Source of the DNA: Mycobacterium syngnathidarum
Lineage (GTDB): Bacteria; Actinomycetota; Actinomycetes; Mycobacteriales; Mycobacteriaceae
Assembly (NCBI RefSeq): GCF_001942625.1
Contig: NZ_MLCL01000089.1
Coordinates: 1-64,000, forward strand
Reading direction: 5' to 3'
Length of the DNA: 64,000 nt
The first letter of the stretch is position 1. Every line of letters starts with the position of its first letter. Both the position numbers and the translations under genes were made by a program. Under the pieces are notes generated by a model. The model worked only from the letters and a program-made list of their open reading frames with translations, made no database searches and was not told the DNA's origin. Below, one piece after another: positions 8,651 through 16,618 of the stretch.

Positions 8651-9964
8651 TCAACATGATTCGCCGACCGATTGGGAAATCCGGTCGATGATCAGTGGCC
8701 ACCGGGCGGGCACCGCGTCGCCGACAGTCCAGGCGCCGTCGAGTTCGGCCAGCGCCGCCGGTAGCCGGTCGGCGGTCTCGGTGTACAGCGTGAACAGCGC
8801 CTCCCCGGCGGCCACGGGCTCGCCGGGCGTGCGGTGGATCCGCACACCGGCGCCGAACTGCACCGGCTCACCGGGCTGCGCCCGGCCGGCGCCCAGGCGC
8901 CACGCCGCCATCGCCACGCCCATGGCGTCCAGGTCGCCCATGAAACCGCCGTGCGGGGCCGTCACCGTCTCGCTAACCGCCCCGATCGGCAGAGGCCGGC
9001 TCAGGTCACCGCCCTGGGCGGTCACCAGCGCACGAAAGCAATCCATCGCGCTGCCGTTTCGCAGGGTCTCGGCCGGATCCACGCCGTCGATGCCGGCCGC
9101 GTCGAGCATTTCGGTCGCCAGCGCCAGCGTCAGCGCGACGACGTCGGCCGGCCCGCCCCCGGCCAGCACCTCCAGGGACTCGGTGACTTCCACGGAGTTG
9201 CCGACGGCGCGGCCCAGCGGGCAGTTCATGTCGGTCAGAAGCGCCCGGGTCGAGACCTCGTAGTCGTTGCCGAGCCCGACCATCGTGGCGGCCAGCTCCC
9301 GCGCCTCGGCCTCGGTCTTGAGAAACGCCCCGCGCCCCACCTTGACGTCGAGCACCAGGGACCGCGCCCCCTCGGCCAGTTTCTTGCTCATGATGGAACT
9401 CGCGATGAGTGGCAGTGAGTCAACTGTCGAGGTGATGTCGCGCAATGCGTAGATCTTGCGATCGGCCGGCGCCAGCTCGCCTGCGGCGAACACTGCCGCA
9501 CCGATGTCCCGAAGTTGTTGCCGGATCCGGTCTTTCGACAGCTCTGCGGTGAATCCCGGGATCGCCTCGAGCTTGTCCAGCGTGCCGCCGGTATGCCCGA
9601 GCCCGCGCCCTGAGGCCTGCGGCACGGCTGCGCCACAGGCCATCACGACCGGCAGCAGCGGAATGGTGATCTTGTCCCCCACCCCACCGGTGGAGTGCTT
9701 GTCCACCAAGGCGAGTGGCTTTCCCTCACGACGTAGGTCGGTGAAGTCGAACCGTTCCCCGGAATCGACCATGGCCGCGGTCCACCGGGCGGTCTCGGCC
9801 GAGGCCATACCGTTGAGGAAGATGGCCATCAACAGCGCCGACATCTGCTCGTCGGCGACCCGTCCATGGGTGTAGCCGTCGATCACCCAATCGATCGCGG
9901 CATCGGACAGCATCCCGCCGTCACGTTTGGTGCGGATGACGGTGGGAGCGTCGAGATGCGGCAT
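8651..9964 (-). CDS. deoA: Thymidine phosphorylase
   Basis: 437 aa; phosphorolysis of thymidine or deoxyuridine to base plus deoxyribose-1-phosphate, in pyrimidine salvage. Glycosyltransferase family 3 features are clear: LALVDKHSTGGVGDK for phosphate binding, and the family signature SGRGLGHTGGTLDKLEAIPG. The start is at ATG 9964 (MPHLDAPTVIRTKRDGG), because codons before it overlap nothing protein-like and the family begins here. It lies 49 bases downstream of cdd on the same strand, giving a cdd-deoA operon. Confidence 0.95.
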   Translation of the reverse strand: MPHLDAPTVIRTKRDGGMLSDAAIDWVIDGYTHGRVADEQMSALLMAIFLNGMASAETARWTAAMVDSGERFDFTDLRREGKPLALVDKHSTGGVGDKITIPLLPVVMACGAAVPQASGRGLGHTGGTLDKLEAIPGFTAELSKDRIRQQLRDIGAAVFAAGELAPADRKIYALRDITSTVDSLPLIASSIMSKKLAEGARSLVLDVKVGRGAFLKTEAEARELAATMVGLGNDYEVSTRALLTDMNCPLGRAVGNSVEVTESLEVLAGGGPADVVALTLALATEMLDAAGIDGVDPAETLRNGSAMDCFRALVTAQGGDLSRPLPIGAVSETVTAPHGGFMGDLDAMGVAMAAWRLGAGRAQPGEPVQFGAGVRIHRTPGEPVAAGEALFTLYTETADRLPAALAELDGAWTVGDAVPARWPLIIDRISQSVGESC

Positions 9965-10013
9965 GACGCCAAACCTACTCGCCAGTAACCCGGAGTTGTT
10001 GGACCACTTGGCC

Positions 10014-10412
10014 TTACCGGCGCCCCAGATCGTCGGGACCGAAGGCGTCGGGCAACAGCTCGCGCAGTGGCCGCGCACCGTCAGGATGGTCGATCAGCAG
10101 CCCGGGCCCGCCGTGCTCCAGCAACACCTGACGGCACCGTCCGCAGGGCATCAGCAGGCCCCCGTCGGGCCCTACACACGACAGCGCGACGAGCCTTCCG
10201 CCGCCCCCGGAATGCAGGGCACAGGCCACAGCACACTCGGCACAGAGACCTAGGCCATATGAGACATTCTCCACATTGCAGCCGGCCACGATCCGACCGT
10301 CGTCGACGAGGGCCGCAGCCCCCACCGAATAGCCCGAATAGGGTGCGTAGGCGTGGAATGACACCTCAATTGCCTTGTTGCGCAACATATTCCAGTCTAC
10401 GTCGGCGCTCAT
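10014..10412 (-). CDS. cdd: Cytidine deaminase
   Basis: 132 aa homotetramer-class enzyme converting cytidine to uridine. The zinc site is complete: C57-A-E59 (catalytic Glu) and P-C90-G-R-C93. The substrate loop GCNVENVSYGLG is present. ATG 10412 (MSADVDWNML) gives the normal family length. It is the first gene of the cdd-deoA operon and is divergent from sdhC across a 214-base region that holds an IdeR-like box. Confidence 0.96.
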   Translation of the reverse strand: MSADVDWNMLRNKAIEVSFHAYAPYSGYSVGAAALVDDGRIVAGCNVENVSYGLGLCAECAVACALHSGGGGRLVALSCVGPDGGLLMPCGRCRQVLLEHGGPGLLIDHPDGARPLRELLPDAFGPDDLGRR

Positions 10413-10477
10413 GCCACCACCCCGGCCACAGGTTCTGAATGCATTCCGAAACCCCAATTCCCGACCCGCACATTAAG

Positions 10478-10496
10478 ATAGGTAAGCCTAACTTTT
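10478..10496. promoter_or_regulatory. IdeR/DtxR-like iron box before sdhC
   Basis: ATAGGTAAGCCTAACTTTT matches 14 of 19 positions of the IdeR consensus (TTAGGTTAGCCTAACCTAA), including the central AGCCTAAC. It lies about 130 bases upstream of sdhC and 65 upstream of cdd. This suggests iron-dependent control of succinate dehydrogenase, an iron-rich enzyme. Binding is inferred. Confidence 0.5.
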
Positions 10497-10626
10497 CCCT
10501 GTTTGGCGGGCCGAACTGCTCAACCGTAATTCGTTCGCCACTACAAATGGGTTTAGAGTCGCCCCGAGGTTTGGGGCTAATTAACAGGCAGTCCCATACG
10601 TCCCACCGATGGCGTTGGAGGGCCCG

Positions 10627-11043
10627 ATGAGTACTCAGACGGAGGTACCGGCTCCGCAACCCAGGAAAGCACGACGGCGCACCCTTTATCGCGGTGATCC
10701 GGGAATGTGGTCCTGGGTGCTGCACCGTATTACCGGTGCCACGATCTTCTTCTTCCTGTTCGTACACGTTCTCGATACCGCGTTGGTCCGGGTGAGCCCG
10801 CAGGCCTACAACGAGGTCATCGAGACGTACAAGACCCCCATCGTCGGATTGATGGAGATGGGCCTGGTTGCCGCAGTGCTCTTCCACGCACTGAACGGCA
10901 TCCGCGTCATCCTCATCGACTTCTGGCAGCAGGGTCCCCGCTACCAGCGGCAGATGCTCGCGGTCGCCGTCGGCGTCTTTGCCGTGGTCCTCATCGCAGC
11001 ACTAGGAGTGATCGGTATGCACATGGTGGAGCGGTTCCTGTGA
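10627..11043 (+). CDS. sdhC: Succinate dehydrogenase cytochrome b556 subunit
   Basis: 138 aa membrane anchor of succinate dehydrogenase, with three transmembrane helices (about 35-55, 75-95 and 110-132). The HRITGATIFFFLFVH motif contributes to the quinone site, and there are conserved His residues for haem. ATG 10627 was chosen over an in-frame ATG 18 bases upstream because GGAGGG at 10617-10622 precedes it. The 5' leader contains a possible -10 (TAGAGT, 10554-10559) and a small GCCCC/GGGGC hairpin at 10561-10577. It is the first gene of sdhCDAB; by synteny with Rv3316-Rv3319 this is the second mycobacterial enzyme (Sdh2). Confidence 0.95.
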   Translation: MSTQTEVPAPQPRKARRRTLYRGDPGMWSWVLHRITGATIFFFLFVHVLDTALVRVSPQAYNEVIETYKTPIVGLMEMGLVAAVLFHALNGIRVILIDFWQQGPRYQRQMLAVAVGVFAVVLIAALGVIGMHMVERFL

Positions 11044-11513
11044 GCGCGCCAGGAGCGGGCGAGTCGCGGTTGGGCCGCCCGGCACCGGTCATGGAACGTG
11101 AGCACGACCGGCCGGCCGCGCTGGACCATCCCCGCGCGCCCCGTCGTCCCCGCGGCATTCCCTATTTCGAGAAGTACGCCTGGCTGTTCATGCGGTTCTC
11201 GGGTCTGGCGCTGGTCTTCCTGGCGCTCGGCCACCTGTTCATCATGTTGATGTGGCAGGACGGTGTCTACCGCATCGACTTCAATTACGTCGCAGCGCGC
11301 TGGGCCTCCCCGTTCTGGCAGATCTGGGACATGGCCCTGCTGTGGCTCGCGATGATCCACGGGGCCAACGGACTGCGCACCATCATCGGCGACTACGCCC
11401 GTAAGAACGTCACGAAGTTCTACCTGAATTCGCTGCTTCTGCTGGCGACAGGGTTCACGTTGGTTCTGGGCACCTACGTCCTGGTCACCTTCGACCCGAA
11501 TATTGGGGGTTAA
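11040..11513 (+). CDS. sdhD: Succinate dehydrogenase membrane anchor subunit
   Basis: 157 aa. The GTG start overlaps the sdhC stop by four bases (GTGA), which implies translational coupling. A basic N-terminal extension (about 1-40) precedes three transmembrane helices (about 53-75, 97-118 and 130-152). The helix-two region carries MIHGANGLRTIIGDYA with the usual His. An internal ATG at 11091 (MEREHDRPAA) is an alternative start closer to the shorter known homologues. With SdhC it forms the haem/quinone module that passes electrons from SdhB to menaquinone. Confidence 0.93.
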   Translation: MSAPGAGESRLGRPAPVMEREHDRPAALDHPRAPRRPRGIPYFEKYAWLFMRFSGLALVFLALGHLFIMLMWQDGVYRIDFNYVAARWASPFWQIWDMALLWLAMIHGANGLRTIIGDYARKNVTKFYLNSLLLLATGFTLVLGTYVLVTFDPNIGG

Positions 11514-11516
11514 CCA

Positions 11517-13271
11517 ATGATTCAGGAACACCGCTACGACGTCGTCATCGTCGGTGCCGGCGGCGCAGGCATGCGCGCGGCCGTCGAGGCCGGTCCCCGC
11601 GTCCGCACCGCCGTGCTGACCAAGCTGTACCCGACGCGCTCGCACACCGGCGCGGCCCAGGGCGGCATGTGCGCCGCACTGGCCAACGTCGAAGAGGACA
11701 ACTGGGAGTGGCACACCTTCGACACCGTCAAGGGTGGCGACTACCTCGCTGACCAGGACGCCGTCGAGATCATGGCCAAAGAGGCCATCGATGCGGTGCT
11801 GGACCTCGAGAAGATGGGGATGCCCTTCAACCGCACCCCCGAGGGCCGCATCGACCAGCGCCGGTTCGGCGGCCACACCCGCGATCACGGCAAGGCCCCG
11901 GTGCGCCGGGCCTGCTACGCCGCCGACCGCACCGGCCACATGATCCTGCAGACGCTGTACCAAAACTGCGTCAAGCACGACGTGGAGTTCTTCAACGAGT
12001 TCTACGCACTGGACATCGCGCTGACCGAGACCCCGGCCGGCCCGGTGGCCACCGGCGTCATCGCCTACGAGCTGGCGACCGGCGACATCCACATCTTCCA
12101 CGCCAAGGCGATCGTGTTCGCCACCGGCGGTTCGGGCCGGATGTACAAGACCACCTCCAATGCCCACACCCTGACCGGTGACGGCCTGGGCATCGTCTTC
12201 CGCAAGGGACTTCCCTTGGAGGACATGGAGTTCCACCAGTTCCACCCGACAGGCCTGGCCGGCCTGGGCATCCTGATCTCCGAAGCCGTGCGCGGCGAGG
12301 GCGGCCGGTTGCTCAACGGCGAGGGCGAACGGTTCATGGAGCGTTACGCGCCGACGATCGTCGACCTCGCGCCGCGTGACATCGTCGCCCGGTCGATGGT
12401 GCTCGAGGTGCTCGAAGGCCGCGGCGCCGGACCGAACAAGGACTACGTCTACATCGACGTGCGTCACCTCGGTGAGGACGTGCTGGAGGCCAAGCTTCCC
12501 GACATCACCGAGTTCGCCCGCACCTACCTGGGCGTGGATCCGGTCAAGGAACTGGTGCCGGTCTACCCGACCTGCCACTACGTCATGGGCGGCATCCCGA
12601 CCACCGTCCACGGCCAGGTGCTGCGCGACAACACCAACGTCATCCCGGGCCTGTACGCCGCCGGTGAATGTGCGTGCGTGTCGGTGCACGGCGCCAACCG
12701 TCTTGGCACCAACTCGCTGCTGGACATCAACGTGTTCGGCCGTCGCGCCGGCATCGCCGCCGCCGAGTACGCCGCCAACCACAACCATGTCGACCTGCCG
12801 GAGAACCCGGCCGACATGGTGGTCGGCTGGGTCGGCGACATCCTCTCCGAGCACGGCAACGAGCGCGTCGCCGACATCCGCACCGCATTGCAGCAGTCGA
12901 TGGACAACAACGCCGCGGTGTTCCGCACCGAGGAAACGCTCAAGCAGGCGCTGACCGACATCCACGCACTCAAGGAGCGCTACGCGCGAATCACGGTGCA
13001 CGACAAGGGCAAGCGCTACAACAGCGACCTGCTCGAAGCCATCGAGCTGGGCTTCCTGCTGGAGCTGGCCGAGGTCACCGTGGTCGGTGCGCTCAACCGC
13101 AAGGAGTCCCGCGGCGGGCACGCACGCGAGGACTACCCCGACCGCGACGACACCAACTACATGCGCCACACCATGGCGTACAAGGAAGGCCCCGGGCTGC
13201 TGGCCGACATCCGGCTGGACTACAAGCCCGTGGTCCAGACTCGCTACGAGCCGATGGAACGGAAGTACTGA
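11517..13271 (+). CDS. sdhA: Succinate dehydrogenase flavoprotein subunit
   Basis: 584 aa catalytic subunit oxidising succinate to fumarate. The FAD fold starts with VIVGAGGAGMRAAVEA (about 9-24). H43 in RSHTGAAQGG is the covalent flavin attachment site. Active-site blocks include FHQFHPTGLAG and RGEGGRLLNGEGERFMERYAP. The C-terminal helical domain carries SRGGHAREDYPDRDD. It begins three bases after sdhD stops and is followed by sdhB after two bases. Intact and full length. Confidence 0.97.
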   Translation: MIQEHRYDVVIVGAGGAGMRAAVEAGPRVRTAVLTKLYPTRSHTGAAQGGMCAALANVEEDNWEWHTFDTVKGGDYLADQDAVEIMAKEAIDAVLDLEKMGMPFNRTPEGRIDQRRFGGHTRDHGKAPVRRACYAADRTGHMILQTLYQNCVKHDVEFFNEFYALDIALTETPAGPVATGVIAYELATGDIHIFHAKAIVFATGGSGRMYKTTSNAHTLTGDGLGIVFRKGLPLEDMEFHQFHPTGLAGLGILISEAVRGEGGRLLNGEGERFMERYAPTIVDLAPRDIVARSMVLEVLEGRGAGPNKDYVYIDVRHLGEDVLEAKLPDITEFARTYLGVDPVKELVPVYPTCHYVMGGIPTTVHGQVLRDNTNVIPGLYAAGECACVSVHGANRLGTNSLLDINVFGRRAGIAAAEYAANHNHVDLPENPADMVVGWVGDILSEHGNERVADIRTALQQSMDNNAAVFRTEETLKQALTDIHALKERYARITVHDKGKRYNSDLLEAIELGFLLELAEVTVVGALNRKESRGGHAREDYPDRDDTNYMRHTMAYKEGPGLLADIRLDYKPVVQTRYEPMERKY

Positions 13272-13273
13272 TC

Positions 13274-14059
13274 ATGAGTGCACCTGTCATCGACAAGCCG
13301 GAAGCCGGCGACCCGCCCCTGCCTCCCGTGCCCGAGGGCGCAGTGATGGTCACGCTGAAGATCGCCCGGTTCAACCCCGAGAACCCCGACGCCGCGGGCT
13401 GGCAGAGCTTCCGGGTTCCCTGCCTGCCCACCGACCGGCTGCTCAACCTGCTGCTGTATGTGAAGGGCTACCTGGACGGCACGCTGACCTTCCGGCGCTC
13501 CTGCGCCCACGGGGTGTGTGGTTCGGACGCCATGCGCATCAACGGCGTGAACCGGCTGGCCTGCAAGGTGCTCATGCGCGACATGCTGCCGAAGAAGGCG
13601 GGCAAGCAGCTCACCATCACCATCGAGCCAATCCGCGGCCTGCCCGTGGAGAAGGACCTCGTGGTGGACATGGAGCCGTTCTTCGACGCCTACCGTGCCG
13701 TCAAGCCGTACCTGATCACCAGCGGCAACCCGCCCACCAAGGAGCGCATCCAGAGCGCCACCGACCGGGCCCGGTACGACGACACCACCAAGTGCATCCT
13801 GTGCGCGTGCTGCACCACGTCGTGCCCGGTGTACTGGAGCGAAGGGTCGTACTTCGGCCCGGCCGCGATCGTCAACGCCCACCGGTTCATCTTCGACTCG
13901 CGTGACGAGGCGGCCGCCGAACGGCTGGACATCCTCAACGAGGTCGACGGGGTGTGGCGCTGCCGCACCACGTTCAACTGCACCGAGGCCTGCCCGCGTG
14001 GCATCCAGGTCACCCAGGCGATCCAGGAGGTCAAGCGCGCGTTGATGTTTGCGCGCTAG
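13274..14059 (+). CDS. sdhB: Succinate dehydrogenase iron-sulfur subunit
   Basis: 261 aa electron-transfer subunit. The [2Fe-2S] site is C77, C82, D85 and C97 (the Asp variant also seen in other SdhB proteins). The [4Fe-4S]/[3Fe-4S] ligands are C174, C177, C180 and C184 (CILCACCTTSC) with C230, C236 and C240 (CRTTFNCTEAC). ATG 13274 lies two bases after sdhA stops. It is the last gene of the operon. A long hairpin at 14077-14123 follows and probably terminates transcription from both sides. Confidence 0.97.
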   Translation: MSAPVIDKPEAGDPPLPPVPEGAVMVTLKIARFNPENPDAAGWQSFRVPCLPTDRLLNLLLYVKGYLDGTLTFRRSCAHGVCGSDAMRINGVNRLACKVLMRDMLPKKAGKQLTITIEPIRGLPVEKDLVVDMEPFFDAYRAVKPYLITSGNPPTKERIQSATDRARYDDTTKCILCACCTTSCPVYWSEGSYFGPAAIVNAHRFIFDSRDEAAAERLDILNEVDGVWRCRTTFNCTEACPRGIQVTQAIQEVKRALMFAR

Positions 14060-14076
14060 TTTTTGTTCTGTCGAGT

Positions 14077-14123
14077 GTGAGGAAGATCGCGAGATTCCTG
14101 GAGAATCTCGCGATGTTCTTCAC
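14077..14123. terminator. Long hairpin between sdhB and the endonuclease gene
   Basis: 21-base arms (14077-14097 and 14103-14123) pair with only two imperfect positions around a 5-base loop; the inner 12 bases (ATCGCGAGATTC/GAATCTCGCGAT) are perfect. There is no clear T-tract. It sits between converging genes, so a bidirectional terminator is likely. A related hairpin lies at 15042-15088 on the other side of the endonuclease gene. Confidence 0.6.
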
Positions 14124-14131
14124 GTTGGGCG

Positions 14132-14992
14132 TCAAAAGGGCGCACCCGCGGCGCGCAAGGCATCGCGAGTGCGGGCGATGACGGTGCCCTGGCGGTATCG
14201 GAGTAGATCGGCACCCACTCGGACTATCCGCCAGCCGAGATCCTGGTATTCGACGTTCTGGTCGATGTCCTTGGTGCGTTGTCGCGGATCGGTCCAGTGC
14301 TGGATCCCGTCGTATTGGACCCCGACCTTCCACTCCAGCCAACCCATGTCGATCCTCCCCACCTGCCGGCCATGATCGAATACCTCGATCTGCGTCTGGG
14401 TCGGCCTCATGCCCGCGTCGGTATAGAGCAGACGCAGACGGGTTTCCTGCGGCGACTCGGCGCCGTAGTCGGCGAGATCGAGAACCTGCCGCAACTGCAC
14501 CAGCCCGCGCACACCCGGATGCACTTTGATAAGTGCCTGTACATCAACAAGTTTCAGATCGCAGGCCTGCAGCAGCGCGTCAACCCGTTCGACGGAGACG
14601 GTCAACCCCCGTCGGCGGCCCAGGTCGAACGCTGTCCGAGCCGGTGTGGTGGCCCGGATTCCGCGGACCAGACAACGCTCGTCAGCTGTGAGTACATCGC
14701 TGTGCAGGATGATTCCGCGGGCCTTGTGTCTGCTGGAGTGGTTGAGCTCAGCCGGATATCTGTCTTTGATCCACCGCGCGCCGTGCAACGCGGCCGCTGA
14801 CAACCCGGCCGCAGTTCCCCGCCGCCCTGACCAGAGCCAAGCCGCGGTGGCTTTGTCGACCGGCGTGAGCAGTGCACCGCGCGGGACATACACGTCCCGG
14901 TGCAGCATTTCGTAGCGGGTGGTCAGCTGATACCGATTGAGCTTGCCCGCCACGAGTGCCTCCGAGCCCAGAAAGGGCCAGTCACCTGCCAT
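14132..14992 (-). CDS. AbiEi-like HTH/Vsr-like endonuclease domain protein (DUF559 type)
   Basis: 286 aa. The N-terminus (1-70) resembles the AbiEi winged-helix domain (YQLTTRYEMLHRDVYVPRG). The C-terminal part (about 175-270) looks like a Vsr/DUF559 PD-(D/E)XK nuclease fold: E183 (ESPQETRLRLL), D215 (RIDMGW), and E220-x-K222 leading into VGVQYDGIQHW. Proteins of this plan are common and variable in actinobacteria. They are often annotated as type IV antitoxin-like or endonuclease domain proteins, without tested function. No AbiEii toxin gene is adjacent. Two related hairpins flank the gene, suggesting it moved as a unit. Defence or DNA repair is conceivable. Confidence 0.75.
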   Translation of the reverse strand: MAGDWPFLGSEALVAGKLNRYQLTTRYEMLHRDVYVPRGALLTPVDKATAAWLWSGRRGTAAGLSAAALHGARWIKDRYPAELNHSSRHKARGIILHSDVLTADERCLVRGIRATTPARTAFDLGRRRGLTVSVERVDALLQACDLKLVDVQALIKVHPGVRGLVQLRQVLDLADYGAESPQETRLRLLYTDAGMRPTQTQIEVFDHGRQVGRIDMGWLEWKVGVQYDGIQHWTDPRQRTKDIDQNVEYQDLGWRIVRVGADLLRYRQGTVIARTRDALRAAGAPF

Positions 14993-15041
14993 GTCGATTA
15001 GGACGACGACGGCGCCCTTCCGGTTCCACGGCCCGCCAATG

Positions 15042-15088
15042 TGAACAAGATGGTGAGAATCGTCGGAATCCTCGCCATCTTGTTCACG
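15042..15088. repeat. Hairpin repeat related to 14077-14123
   Basis: Arms 15042-15058 (GTGAACAAGATGGTGAG) and 15072-15088 (CTCGCCATCTTGTTCAC) pair throughout, with one G-T. Aligned with the hairpin at 14077-14123, both share GTGA..AAGAT..GAGA..TC and end in TTCACGTT, so they are probably copies of one element. Each also reads as a short hydrophobic peptide, which explains why an open frame crosses it. Confidence 0.6.
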
Positions 15089-15139
15089 TTCGGCCGAAGG
15101 AACCCGTCACACATTGACGGGCCATCTCGTCTAACTCAT

Positions 15140-15727
15140 ATGACCGAGACAAAGACACGAATCCCCGCTGTAACCCCCAAGCAAGCCGGCCTGCTCACCC
15201 GCGCCATGTACTGGTACGCCAAGCGCGAATTCGGTGAGGTGCCAGAGCCGTTCGCGGTTGCCGCCCACCATCCACGCCTGCTGGTCGCCAACGGCGTCCA
15301 CGAGATGCTGTTGCAGGGCGGCTCCAAGAAGCTGCCCGCAACCGTCCGCGAGCTCGCGGTGTTCTGGACCGCCCGCGCCGTCGGGTGCTCGTGGTGTGTG
15401 GACTTCGGCTCCATGCTCATGCGCCTCGAGAACCTCGACGTCGAGCGGCTCAAGTCGATCGACGACTACGCCACCTCCCCGCTGTTCACCGATGACGAGC
15501 GCGCCGCGATCGCCTACGCCGACGCGATGACCACCGACCCGCACACCGTCACCGACGAGCAGGTGGCCGACCTCCGTCAGCGTTTCGGCGACGACGGCGT
15601 GATCGAGCTGACCTATCAGATCGGTGTGGAGAACATGCGGTCGCGGATGTACTCGGCGCTGGGTATCACCGAGCAGGGCTTCAATTCCGGAGACGCGTGC
15701 CGGGTGCCGTGGGCCGACACTGAGTGA
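15140..15727 (+). CDS. Carboxymuconolactone decarboxylase (AhpD-like) family protein
   Basis: 195 aa. A CMD/AhpD fold is indicated by ELAVFWTARAVGCSWCVDFG, in which C83-x-x-C86 forms the redox-active pair, and by the helical region ending ENMRSRMYSALGI. Such proteins act as peroxidase-like or thiol oxidoreductases rather than decarboxylases when they carry CxxC. ATG 15140 (MTETKTRIPA) was chosen; upstream in-frame codons belong to the hairpin repeat. No strong ribosome-binding site precedes it. The substrate is unknown. Confidence 0.85.
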   Translation: MTETKTRIPAVTPKQAGLLTRAMYWYAKREFGEVPEPFAVAAHHPRLLVANGVHEMLLQGGSKKLPATVRELAVFWTARAVGCSWCVDFGSMLMRLENLDVERLKSIDDYATSPLFTDDERAAIAYADAMTTDPHTVTDEQVADLRQRFGDDGVIELTYQIGVENMRSRMYSALGITEQGFNSGDACRVPWADTE

Positions 15728-15748
15728 TCGCGCGATGAGGCCGGGTGG

Positions 15749-15762
15749 TAGAACACGTTACA
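15749..15762. promoter_or_regulatory. KstR-like operator
   Basis: TAGAACACGTTACA fits the full KstR consensus TNNAACNNGTTNNA. It ends 28 bases before the ATG of a steroid-5-alpha-reductase-like gene. KstR is the TetR-type repressor of cholesterol catabolism in mycobacteria, so both site and target fit a steroid regulon. Binding is not shown. Confidence 0.6.
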
Positions 15763-15790
15763 GAAATCACCCGCTCACGTAGGGACACTC

Positions 15791-16615
15791 ATGCACTGGT
15801 ACACCGGCAACACGATCTACGACACGGTGCTGACAGCGGCTTTCGCGTTCGCGGCATTCGTGATCATCGGCGGGTTCTTCGCACAGAGTTCCTACGGACG
15901 CTTCTCGTCGACCAAGCTCGGCTTGAACCTCAACCCGAAGCTCGGCTGGTGGCTGATGGAGATCCCCGCGACCGTGGTGTTCTTGATCAGCTACCTGGCC
16001 GGGCCTCACCGATTCGAGCCGACGTCGCTGGTGCTCGCCGGTATCTGGATGCTGCACTACGCCAACCGCGGTTGGTTCTTTCCGCTGGCGATCCGCCAGG
16101 CCCCCGGCAAGCGCGGCACCTTCAACATCTCGGTGATCGTGATGGGCATGCTCGTCACCTCCATGCACGGCTACCTGAACGGAACCCTGTTCAGTCACGA
16201 CTTCTTCGGGCAGTACACCACCGCCTGGTTGACCGACCCTCGATTCCTGGTGGGGCTGGTGATCTACCTGTGCGGGTTCGCGCTGCTGGTCAACTCCGAA
16301 TCGATCGTGCGGAACCTGCGGGACAAGGGCGGCCCCGGCGCATCTGCATCTGGTCTTCGCGCAAGCGGCTCATCCACCGAATACAGGATCCCATTCGGCG
16401 GCGGCTTCCGGTTCGTCACCAGCCCGGCCTATCTCGGCGAGATCGTCGCCTGGTCCGGGTTCGCGCTGCTGACCTGGGCGTTGCCCGGCGTCGCCATCCT
16501 GCTGATCACCGCGGGCAATCTGATCCCCCGGGCGTTGGGCACACACAGCTGGTATCAGGACAAGTTTCCCGACTACCCGACCGACCGCAAGGCGCTGATC
16601 CCGTACGTCTTGTGA
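15791..16615 (+). CDS. Steroid 5-alpha-reductase-like membrane oxidoreductase
   Basis: 274 aa polytopic membrane protein with about six or seven helices. The C-terminal half matches the 3-oxo-5-alpha-steroid 4-dehydrogenase domain: LHYANRGWFFPLAIR, then FRFVTSPAYLGEIVAWSGFA, then NLIPRALGTHSWYQDKFPDY, the region that binds NADPH and substrate. It would reduce a 4-ene of a 3-oxosteroid or a related enone. The ATG was chosen as the first start after the upstream gene. A KstR-like box lies at 15749-15762, supporting a role in steroid metabolism. A more general DUF1295-type reductase is an alternative. Confidence 0.8.
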   Translation: MHWYTGNTIYDTVLTAAFAFAAFVIIGGFFAQSSYGRFSSTKLGLNLNPKLGWWLMEIPATVVFLISYLAGPHRFEPTSLVLAGIWMLHYANRGWFFPLAIRQAPGKRGTFNISVIVMGMLVTSMHGYLNGTLFSHDFFGQYTTAWLTDPRFLVGLVIYLCGFALLVNSESIVRNLRDKGGPGASASGLRASGSSTEYRIPFGGGFRFVTSPAYLGEIVAWSGFALLTWALPGVAILLITAGNLIPRALGTHSWYQDKFPDYPTDRKALIPYVL

Positions 16616-16618
16616 CGG

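Noticed and set aside
14132..14992. A full AbiE toxin-antitoxin pair
   Set aside because: No AbiEii nucleotidyltransferase toxin lies next to the AbiEi-like gene.
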